Shown here one piece after another: positions 8,686 through 15,195 of a stretch of DNA of 64,000 nucleotides (position 1 is its first letter; the number at the start of each line of letters is the position of its first letter). This DNA comes from Pseudomonadota bacterium (GTDB taxonomy: Bacteria > Pseudomonadota > Gammaproteobacteria > Burkholderiales > Sulfuricellaceae), in assembly GCA_021801705.1 (NCBI GenBank), contig JAJYXP010000019.1:1-64000 (forward strand). The letters are read 5' to 3'. The notes beneath the pieces were generated by a model. It saw only the letters and a program-made list of their open reading frames with translations. It was not told the DNA's origin and ran no database searches. Both the position numbers and the translations under genes were made by a program.

Positions 8686-11010
8686 TTATTGGGCTCCGAA
8701 CGGCCTGTTCAGGCTGAACATGAGTAAGGATTGCGTGGTGCTGTTGTTGCTGCTGCTGATTTCCGATATGCGCGCGCTGAGCCGCAACTGGAGACGCCCG
8801 ATGGAATAGTCCAGGCGGTTTTCCCAGGAGCGGGACTCCTGCTGCCGTGGTCCCGCAAATACCGGCAGGGGCATGTCGCCGTAAATCCGCAGTTCGGAGA
8901 CAAAATTAAGGCGCGGTACACCGAAGGCGCGCTGATGGCGATAACTCAAGTCGGCGCTGGAGGTGGTGGTGGTAGTGACCGGCGTATCGGGCGTGGTGAG
9001 GGTGGTGACTGGCGCGTTGTAGTAAGCGTTAGGCATGATGCCGGTTTTCTGACGCACCGCCTGGAGGGTCAGGTTGCCGGTCCACGATGCATTGCGGGTC
9101 AGGCCCTCGTTGCGGGACGCCTGCAGGTTGATGAGCTGAAAGAAATCATTGGTGCCGCTCACGGCACGGGAATCGCTGGCGCTCAAACGCAAAAAGGTGT
9201 TTCTCTGGCCTTCCGCATGGCTCCATGTCAGCGAGCCGCTGTGAGACAGGCGCACAATGCTTGGAATGCTGGTGTCGAAATCCGACGAAGCGGTCTGATT
9301 CAGGTTCAGCCCCAGCGAGCCGACGCCGAGGCCCATACTGCGGTTCAGGCTATGTCCAAGTTGCAGCGCAACGTGCTGCCCGCTGTCGATAGGATCGATC
9401 CGATTGGTCACGGTGCCGGAGGCGAATCCGTTGTAGTTGAAGCTGGCGAAGTCGAACGTGTCCGACTGGTAGGTAATCCCGCCGGATTGATTGCTGGCTA
9501 CGGTCTGGGTGCCATTGCTGTCGTTGACGTTGACGTTTGCGCTGCTGTTCAGCCGGATGTGTTTGGACAGTTCGTAGAACGCGCCCAGGTTGGCGTTGAC
9601 GCTGCGCAGCGCGGAAGGGGTGGCGCCGTTGCTGCTGCTATTCAAGCCGAACAGCCGCGCGCTGCCGGTCACGGTGAGGGGTTTCTCGGCAGGGTGCCAG
9701 AACGCGGAGCTGCTCAACTGCAGGTAGCGGGTGTCGGTTTGTCCTTGCGCCAGGCGGTAGTTCGTCTGGCTCAGGTTGGCAAGATTTTCAACCGAGAGGG
9801 TGGGGTCCGGTATATAGCTATGGCGGACTACCAAGGTGTCGAGCATGGTGCTTTCGTGGGTTTGCTGGCGCTCGGTGTTGTTGATGTCGCCGTTTATCTG
9901 GAGTGTTTGCTTGGCTAGGCGCTTCGTCATTTCGAGGCGCAACAAATCCTGCTGGTCAGTGCCGAAGACCGCGCTTTCCCAAATGTTGCGGTCATAGCTT
10001 GCCATGTATTGGGTATCGCCTGTCAAGGTGCGGTAGCGTTGAGTCAGGCCGTAGCGGGTGCTTCGATAGGAAGAGTCGATTGCGCTGAGGCCAGTTTCCA
10101 GCCGGTTGTCGCTCCGGTCGAAATGCGCCTCGAACGGGAAGCGGCTGTATGGCAACAGGTTTAGGGTGGCATTGCCCGTGATGATATTGCTCGTCACTTT
10201 GTCCTCAGTCGTATTGGAACTGAAACTGGAACTGGAACTTGAACTGGTACGGGTACTGCTGAGACCCAGACCGCCGCCCACCTGGGCGAACCAGGGCTGC
10301 CAGATGAAAGAGTTGGTGCTGGCGTTTACCTTGGTTGTGATCGACTGCGACAGGTATTTTATTTCCCCGTAGGTTTCCTTGCGCAGGTCATAACCTATGT
10401 TTCCCCAAGTCCTGATGGGGGGGATTGCCAGCTTTAAATGGCGTTCGGCGGCGGGAGCGGCGGCAGCCGTTTCTTCGGCGGGACCAGCAGGCGCCGTTTC
10501 TTCGGAACGGACGGCGGTTTTCACGTTCGGCCCATCGGCAAGCTCGGTGACAGGTGATGTGTCGACCATTTGGGCTAATTTCAGATGCACCTGTTGGGCT
10601 TTGCTGTCCCCGTCATCGTAATTCGCTGTGTAATCTGGAGCGGCAGAAGCCGTTTCTTCGGCACGGCCGGATGATTTCCCGTTGGGTGCGTCAGCAAGCA
10701 TGGCGACTAGCGATGCATCGGCCATTTGGGAAAGCTTAAGACGCATCGGTTGGGCGTTGTTGCCGCTGCTTTCCGAATCCGCAGCGAAGTCTGGATTGTC
10801 CGTAGCACCCTTGTCCGTTGCGCCATCCGGTGGGCTATCGCCGTTTCCATTGCCTGCGGCGTTGAGTCTGGCAGTGAGCGGTGGCGTCATCGTCCCCCCC
10901 AGGGGGATCTGGCTAGCGGGGAACGCCGGGCGCGGCCAACCGAAAGCCAGCGATACCGCCAACATGATGCAGATCTCCGGCTCGTATTTGCCGTTCCATT
11001 TTCCACCCAC
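8686..11010 (-). CDS. Outer-membrane beta-barrel, porin-like, with repetitive N-terminal extension
   Basis: The product is about 774 residues. Start choice is uncertain: TTG at 11052, GTG at 11010 (GAGGAG four bases upstream, chosen), or an ATG that leaves a very short signal. A hydrophobic signal ends near FPAS. About 150 low-complexity residues follow, with two copies of a unit of roughly 35 residues (LKLSQMADAS..., LKLAQMVDTS...) and a partial third (HLKLA). From about TWGNIGYDLRK the sequence alternates polar and hydrophobic residues, is rich in N, S, T and Y, and has no haem motifs, as expected for some 20 or more beta strands. It fits the barrel of a porin-cytochrome conduit, lying between a PPIase gene and cytochrome genes. 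No named family is certain. Confidence 0.75.
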   Translation of the reverse strand: MGGKWNGKYEPEICIMLAVSLAFGWPRPAFPASQIPLGGTMTPPLTARLNAAGNGNGDSPPDGATDKGATDNPDFAADSESSGNNAQPMRLKLSQMADASLVAMLADAPNGKSSGRAEETASAAPDYTANYDDGDSKAQQVHLKLAQMVDTSPVTELADGPNVKTAVRSEETAPAGPAEETAAAAPAAERHLKLAIPPIRTWGNIGYDLRKETYGEIKYLSQSITTKVNASTNSFIWQPWFAQVGGGLGLSSTRTSSSSSSSFSSNTTEDKVTSNIITGNATLNLLPYSRFPFEAHFDRSDNRLETGLSAIDSSYRSTRYGLTQRYRTLTGDTQYMASYDRNIWESAVFGTDQQDLLRLEMTKRLAKQTLQINGDINNTERQQTHESTMLDTLVVRHSYIPDPTLSVENLANLSQTNYRLAQGQTDTRYLQLSSSAFWHPAEKPLTVTGSARLFGLNSSSNGATPSALRSVNANLGAFYELSKHIRLNSSANVNVNDSNGTQTVASNQSGGITYQSDTFDFASFNYNGFASGTVTNRIDPIDSGQHVALQLGHSLNRSMGLGVGSLGLNLNQTASSDFDTSIPSIVRLSHSGSLTWSHAEGQRNTFLRLSASDSRAVSGTNDFFQLINLQASRNEGLTRNASWTGNLTLQAVRQKTGIMPNAYYNAPVTTLTTPDTPVTTTTTSSADLSYRHQRAFGVPRLNFVSELRIYGDMPLPVFAGPRQQESRSWENRLDYSIGRLQLRLSARISEISSSNNSTTQSLLMFSLNRPFGAQ

Positions 11011-11065
11011 TTCACTCCTCGCATCCCGCTGCCGCGTGCGAACTCTTTTCAATTATCCCATAAAA

Positions 11066-11103
11066 AGCGGTTAAACCGCCAAGACGCCAAGTAATGGCGA
11101 AGA
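11066..11103. repeat. Single arm of the CCGCCAAGACG repeat, upstream of the barrel gene
   Basis: ACCGCCAAGACGCCAAG with its flanks matches, on the opposite strand, the right arm of the repeat at 24159-24290. The match extends into CTTTTTATGGGAT, which lies just upstream of the gene in both places. The rest of the 194-base gap between 11010 and 11205 is AT-rich and shows nothing else convincing. Confidence 0.6.
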
Positions 11104-11204
11104 AAAAACAAGTTAGCCAAAACACCCGGTTAGTAATATGTAAACACCCTGTAACAACATGAAATTATTGAAAATCTTGGTGGTTGCGATAGCCGTTTTT
11201 ATGA

Positions 11205-12233
11205 TTATTTCTTTACAGCGTGCTCTCCGGCATCTGTGGTAAGGGGTAAGTAGCGCGATTCATCCACATGGACGGGCGTTTCCTTCCTGAGTCGTGCGAT
11301 GAGCGACTTCCAGGCGCGCTCGCTTTGCTCCCGCAGCCACAGTTCGCGTATGCGTACTTTGGCCGCCTCGAAGCTGTTCAACTGCGGTAGTTTGCGCTCG
11401 CTCAGGCGAACTATGCCTACGCCTTCCAGCACCCTGATGGGGTCGGAGATGGCGCCCGGTTTGAGCTTGTCCACGGTTCCCTGGACCGTATCGGACATCA
11501 TGCCCCGATGCATGTAGCCCAGGTCGCCCCCTTGCTCCGCTGAAATGTCACCGGATTTGGCGCGCGCCAATGCGGCAAAATCGGCGCCATCACGCAAACG
11601 CTTGACCAGCGCTTGCGCCTCTTCGCGCGCCTTCTCCCATGCGGCCGTGGGCGAGGACGGATCCACTTTGAGCAGAATATAGGAGAGCCGCAGTTGTTCG
11701 GGTTCAGTGAATTTGTCCGGATGGGCAGCGTAATAATCGCGCATCTGCTTTTCATCCGGGGGCGGCACGTTGCGGACAAGCTTTTCCAACTGGCTCAGCA
11801 GGCTTTCCTCTTGCAACCGTTTGGTAAGCGACTGCACCAATTGTGCGCGGTTCTGCTTATATTGTTCGTTGTTGCGGTAGCGCTGCTCGTACTGCTCGAG
11901 CGTTTTCTGGATCGCCGCATCGTCCGGTTTCAGGGCACGACGCCGGGCTTCGCGCAGCAGCAGCGCATTGGTGACCAGGGTTACGCCCACTTCCCGCTGC
12001 AGAACGGCGATCGCGCCCTCGGGCGGTTTGCCGTGATAAAACTTGCGGCGAGCCGCCCCGTCAAGCGCGATGTCGTAGTCCTGCTGGGTGATGACGATGC
12101 TTCCAACCTTGGCGAAAACCGGCGACACGCTGACGGCGGCACCGGGCGGGGGCGCGTCACCGGCAAAGGCGCCCATGCCGAACAGGGCGCCGGCGAGCAG
12201 CGCCAGGAGCGGTAGATGTTGCTTAGGTTTCAC
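11205..12233 (-). CDS. Periplasmic parvulin-type peptidyl-prolyl isomerase (PpiC/SurA-like)
   Basis: 342 residues with a GTG start, a signal peptide ending MGAFAG, a long helical N-terminal chaperone part, and a parvulin domain at about 170-275 (LSYILLKVD, FAALARAKSGD, GGDLGYMHRGMM, GAISDPI). The size and order match the PpiC/PrsA group, which help outer-membrane and exported proteins fold. The gene directly precedes the barrel gene at a distance of about 190 bases. PPIase genes are repeatedly found beside exported multihaem cytochromes, so dedicated help for the barrel or the tetrahaem protein is inferred. The shine-dalgarno is weak. Confidence 0.9.
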   Translation of the reverse strand: MKPKQHLPLLALLAGALFGMGAFAGDAPPPGAAVSVSPVFAKVGSIVITQQDYDIALDGAARRKFYHGKPPEGAIAVLQREVGVTLVTNALLLREARRRALKPDDAAIQKTLEQYEQRYRNNEQYKQNRAQLVQSLTKRLQEESLLSQLEKLVRNVPPPDEKQMRDYYAAHPDKFTEPEQLRLSYILLKVDPSSPTAAWEKAREEAQALVKRLRDGADFAALARAKSGDISAEQGGDLGYMHRGMMSDTVQGTVDKLKPGAISDPIRVLEGVGIVRLSERKLPQLNSFEAAKVRIRELWLREQSERAWKSLIARLRKETPVHVDESRYLPLTTDAGEHAVKK

Positions 12234-12320
12234 GTGCGGGGAGTACCTCTTGACATGTCGGTTGATGAATGTGTGCGGCGGGAGCCGGTATCAGGGCCGT
12301 ATGCCGGGCACAATATGGAC

Positions 12321-12354
12321 AAAAGAAGGGCCGGACGAGAATTCTGTCCGGCCC
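12321..12354 (-). terminator. Rho-independent terminator after the tetrahaem cytochrome gene
   Basis: On the minus strand GGGCCGGAC and GTCCGGCCC form a 9-bp stem followed by TTCTTTT. A second hairpin (CCGGACGG/CCGTCCGG) lies just before it. It separates the tetrahaem gene from the PPIase operon and would let the cytochrome be made at a higher level than the rest. Confidence 0.75.
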
Positions 12355-12403
12355 GCCTGTTCCCGGACGGGTTGTGCCGTCCGGTATGTGTGCTACATCC
12401 TTC

Positions 12404-13318
12404 TTACTTGGTATGGCAAGCCAGGCATAACGCGCTGCCGGCGTTGGACATACGCAGGAAAGTCGGCTGCGCGCTGGTGTGTGGGTCGTGGCAACTGGCA
12501 CACTCTACGAAGGCTTGCGCACCGGTGAGGACTGCGCCGGCTGATCCATCCGGATTGACCGAGGCGGATCCGGTACGCGTGTAGAGCATCATGTCGGCCT
12601 TGTCGCGCGTACCCGATACGGTACCCGAGTCTACCCACCATACCGGCTGACCATTCAAACTTGCGTACTTCAGGGCTTTAAAATCAGCATCCTTTAGCGC
12701 GCCGGCGGCAATGTCGGCTGCCGTGTATGCTCCACCCGCCGGCATGCCGCCGCCATACTGTATGCCAATCGGATGGTCATTCCTCAAGTCCTGACCGATC
12801 CTGGTGATGCTCGTGGCGGTGCCGAGCACGCCGGCAGTCTGGCCCGTTCCGGCCCAGGCGCCTGCCCAGGCAGCACCGGCGGAATTATAGCCTCCCGAAC
12901 CGGGCTGGTTGATCATGACGTTCATCGCCGTTGTGCCGTCATGGCAGGAAAGGCAGGCCAGCGACACCGAACCGACCGGCGCGGTTGCGCCATCCAGGCT
13001 GGTGGTGCCCAGGCTGTTGTAGGTGGTGTACGTGGTGGGGGCCGCCAATGCGCGGTTCCACAGCGGCACGACGGCACTGGTGTCGGAGCCGTGTGGCGTA
13101 TGGCAAAACACGCAAAGTTCGCCGGTGCCGGTGGTGGGGGTGAATGTGGCTGTTGCGCCAGAGCCGGCAGGGCTGCTGAGATTGTGCTTGGTGTCGGCAA
13201 TGCCGACCGCTGTCGCGGTCCCTTCCATCAGCATGCCGGCGGTCATGAGCGTTGCCGCACCGGCCAGCGCGGCGCCGATCTTGCGCGCCATTGTGCGTTC
13301 AACAAATATAGTTTTCAT
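12404..13318 (-). CDS. Tetrahaem c-type cytochrome resembling OmcE-type filament cytochromes
   Basis: The start is the ATG at 13318 (AAGGAAGGA upstream); the longer frame covers promoter DNA. 304 residues with a signal peptide ending about GTATA and four haem sites: CVFCH, CLSCH, CASCH and a C-terminal CLACH four residues from the end. Surrounding blocks CHTPHG, LACLSCHDGT, DLRNDHPIG, ECASCHDPH and SNAGSALCLAC are, to my recollection, the layout of Geobacter OmcE, which polymerises into extracellular cytochrome filaments. Filament formation here is inference. It has its own sigma-54-like promoter and terminator and lies between NHL lipoprotein and PPIase genes, as is common for such proteins. 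Confidence 0.85.
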   Translation of the reverse strand: MKTIFVERTMARKIGAALAGAATLMTAGMLMEGTATAVGIADTKHNLSSPAGSGATATFTPTTGTGELCVFCHTPHGSDTSAVVPLWNRALAAPTTYTTYNSLGTTSLDGATAPVGSVSLACLSCHDGTTAMNVMINQPGSGGYNSAGAAWAGAWAGTGQTAGVLGTATSITRIGQDLRNDHPIGIQYGGGMPAGGAYTAADIAAGALKDADFKALKYASLNGQPVWWVDSGTVSGTRDKADMMLYTRTGSASVNPDGSAGAVLTGAQAFVECASCHDPHTSAQPTFLRMSNAGSALCLACHTK

Positions 13319-13403
13319 GGCATTAATCCTTCCTTGCTCAAGATAAAAAAGTATGTCGCGGCCGCTTTTGACTGCTAACACTAAGTAACTTACATCATAT
13401 CTA

Positions 13404-13421
13404 AAGCATATGCCGTGCCAA
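13404..13421 (-). promoter_or_regulatory. Sigma-54 (RpoN) type promoter for the tetrahaem cytochrome
   Basis: The minus strand reads TTGGCACGGCATATGCTT. GG and GC are spaced exactly 12 bases apart, and the match to TGGCACG-N4-TTGCW has one mismatch (ATGC for TTGC). Transcription would start near 13395, giving a leader of about 77 bases before the ATG at 13318. Confidence 0.65.
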
Positions 13422-13506
13422 TATAAGCAACATATTGTTTTTCTAAGAAACATTTATCCCTGCCGAGAGCAGGTTTCCCATATTTGAGAATTAATTATAA
13501 CAATAT

Positions 13507-13522
13507 TTCTCAGTTATGAGAA
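13507..13522. promoter_or_regulatory. Inverted repeat, possible activator site upstream of the sigma-54 promoter
   Basis: TTCTCA-GTTA-TGAGAA is a 6-bp dyad about 90 bases upstream of the -24 element, where bacterial enhancer-binding proteins usually bind. Further GAGAA/TTCT half-sites occur at 13441-13450 and 13483-13490. The activator is not identified. Confidence 0.35.
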
Positions 13523-13594
13523 GTTGTTGTTGCTTAACGTGTTCGCAATGGACTGGATGGCGTTTGCGGACAGGATTATTGGGATTTTGCCGGT

Positions 13595-14743
13595 TCAAGG
13601 CGTGGTGCGTTTGCCCGGTTCGGACGGTGTTTTTTTGTCCAGCGCCTTTTTGCCGATATAGCCATCGTCCGGCGCAAGGGCGGCGGGACGATAGATGTCC
13701 ACCTTGCGGAAATATTGGTCCGCCACATAAACCCGCCCATCGTCATCCACCGCAATGCCGGAAGGAAGCATGTACCTGGCCGGCCCATCCACTTCCGAGC
13801 GGCTGCCGACGGCCAGCAGCAACTGCCCCTGGGGCGAGAAGATCTGGAAATTGCCGAAAGCGGTGTCCACTACATAGACGTTTCCGGCCTTGTCCACGGC
13901 GAGTCCCTTGGGCCGGGAGAATTGCCCCCCCTGGCGGCCGATGGCACCGAATATGCTGACCGGCGTGCCGTCGTCGCGGAACTTCTGAACGCGGAAATTG
14001 CCCCCGTCGACGACATATACCGAACCGTCCGGGGCGACCGCCGCGTCCACCGGCAAATTGAATTCGCCCGGCCCGGTGCCGCGCTTGCCGAAATCGAACA
14101 GATGATTGCCGGTTCGCGCGTCGAACACTCGCACGCGATGCTCCTCTTTCACAAGAACGCCCCCGAGGTCCACCACGTACACGCGGCGCCCGTCGGCATC
14201 GGCGGCGACGCCCGAGGGCCGGTGAAACCAGGTGGGGTCGCCTATGGAACGCAGGAATTTTCCCTCCCTGTCGTACACCATGACTTTCTTGGCGGAGCTG
14301 TCGACCACATAGAGGTTGCCCTGTCTGTCCAGGGTTAACCCGAGCGGAAGAATCAGTTGACCGGGATCATCTTCGCCGATCGTGAAAAAGCGCTTGGCGG
14401 GAATGTCGAACACCATCACCGCGTGGCTTGCCGAATCGCCCACGTAGAGGCGTCCATGGCGCACCGCAAGGCCGAAGGGTTTTGAAAGCCCTTCGCCCTG
14501 CGTCTGCTCCCCCGTGGCCATGCGCCTGAACCTGTCGGCGGACGACTCCTCGGGCTTGATATCCGCGCTGCTGTATAGCGAGCGTTCGTAGATGAACCTG
14601 GGCTCGTCGGGAGGGGGCGGGAATACGGGAATTGCCTGCTCTGCTTTCCGGGATTCCGGTACCGACATGCAGCCGCCCAGGACAAGGGCAGCGGCGAGAA
14701 TCAGGGTGTTGATCAACGAAAATGCAAGAAGTCGCTTCGTCAT
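13595..14743 (-). CDS. NHL-repeat beta-propeller lipoprotein upstream of the tetrahaem cytochrome
   Basis: 382 residues with a lipobox (LGGC, Cys25), a Pro-rich linker (FPPPPDEPRF) and about six NHL units (GRLYVGDSASHAV, GNLYVVDSSAKK, GSVYVVDGGNFRV, GNVYVVDTAFGNF, GRVYVADQYFRKV). GGAATC lies ahead of the ATG. It resembles the proteins at 3357 and 4423, making three NHL propellers in one locus. The linker motif PPxEPR/PPDEPR before the propeller is shared with the 3357 protein (PPEKPRYRY). Outer-membrane anchoring and a role in export or assembly of the cytochrome are inferred. Confidence 0.85.
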   Translation of the reverse strand: MTKRLLAFSLINTLILAAALVLGGCMSVPESRKAEQAIPVFPPPPDEPRFIYERSLYSSADIKPEESSADRFRRMATGEQTQGEGLSKPFGLAVRHGRLYVGDSASHAVMVFDIPAKRFFTIGEDDPGQLILPLGLTLDRQGNLYVVDSSAKKVMVYDREGKFLRSIGDPTWFHRPSGVAADADGRRVYVVDLGGVLVKEEHRVRVFDARTGNHLFDFGKRGTGPGEFNLPVDAAVAPDGSVYVVDGGNFRVQKFRDDGTPVSIFGAIGRQGGQFSRPKGLAVDKAGNVYVVDTAFGNFQIFSPQGQLLLAVGSRSEVDGPARYMLPSGIAVDDDGRVYVADQYFRKVDIYRPAALAPDDGYIGKKALDKKTPSEPGKRTTP

Positions 14744-14904
14744 CTTTGATTCCTTAAATTACGTCTAAACTTACGTCCAACAGTCCATCCGAACCCCGGA
14801 ACAACCGGGGGATTGGAAGCAAAATTCATGCGAGCATGCGCGCCGAAATTTACCGGCTGGTGTTCTGCGCAGCACTGACTTTTTCTTCCGCTAAGGCTGG
14901 TTGC

Positions 14905-14982
14905 CAGTCAACTTAAAACGACTGTACGTTCTTTGCAGGTGCGAATTCATTCGCACATTCGGCCGAATGAATTCGGCCCTAC
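14905..14982 (+). repeat. 78-base two-hairpin repeat, inverted copy at 63884-63961
   Basis: It contains two short-loop hairpins, GTGCGAAT-TC-ATTCGCAC and GGCCGAAT-GA-ATTCGGCC, preceded by CAGTCAACTTAAAACGAC. The reverse complement of 63884-63961 matches at 75 of 78 positions with no gaps. The shape is that of a REP/BIME-type element. Confidence 0.85.
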
Positions 14983-15183
14983 ATGGCTGCCTACCGCGGC
15001 GCGATATCCGCTGTTATGATACGCTTCACCGCTATTTATCACAATTACTGTTCGGTATGCCACGGCGGCATGGGCAACGGCGTGGTGTGTGGGAAATTGC
15101 ATCCCCCACCGGATTGCATTTCACTCAAGGTTGCCGTTGCCTGTGCGGGGCGATTTTTCCATCCGCCGGGAAGGATTGGATAA
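14983..15183 (+). pseudogene. Probable relic of a class I cytochrome c gene
   Basis: A short frame contains IYHNYCSVCHGGMGNG followed about ten residues later by HPPPDCISLK. This resembles the start of small cytochromes c of the pattern YCSVCHGxxGxG...PPPxxFxSxK. The remainder of a cytochrome domain is missing and the frame turns to unrelated sequence before the next gene. It may be what is left of a gene after insertion of the adjacent repeat. The call rests on motif resemblance only. Confidence 0.4.
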
Positions 15184-15195
15184 CGCAGGGAAAAT

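Larger units (their letters stand above)
14744..15195. other. 452-base divergent intergenic region
   Basis: It separates the minus-strand electron-transfer locus from the plus-strand diguanylate cyclase. It holds the 78-base repeat at 14905-14982 and a cytochrome-like relic after it. I could not identify a convincing promoter for either flanking gene. Confidence 0.6.

Noticed and set aside
8686-11010. Haem sites in the outer-membrane barrel
   Set aside because: No CXXCH occurs in the translated protein, so it is a porin-like partner and not itself a cytochrome.
790-14743. Locus as MtoAB, MtrCAB or Cyc2 iron oxidation system
   Set aside because: No decahaem MtrA/MtoA-like protein, no monohaem Cyc2 barrel and no CymA-type quinol enzyme are present.
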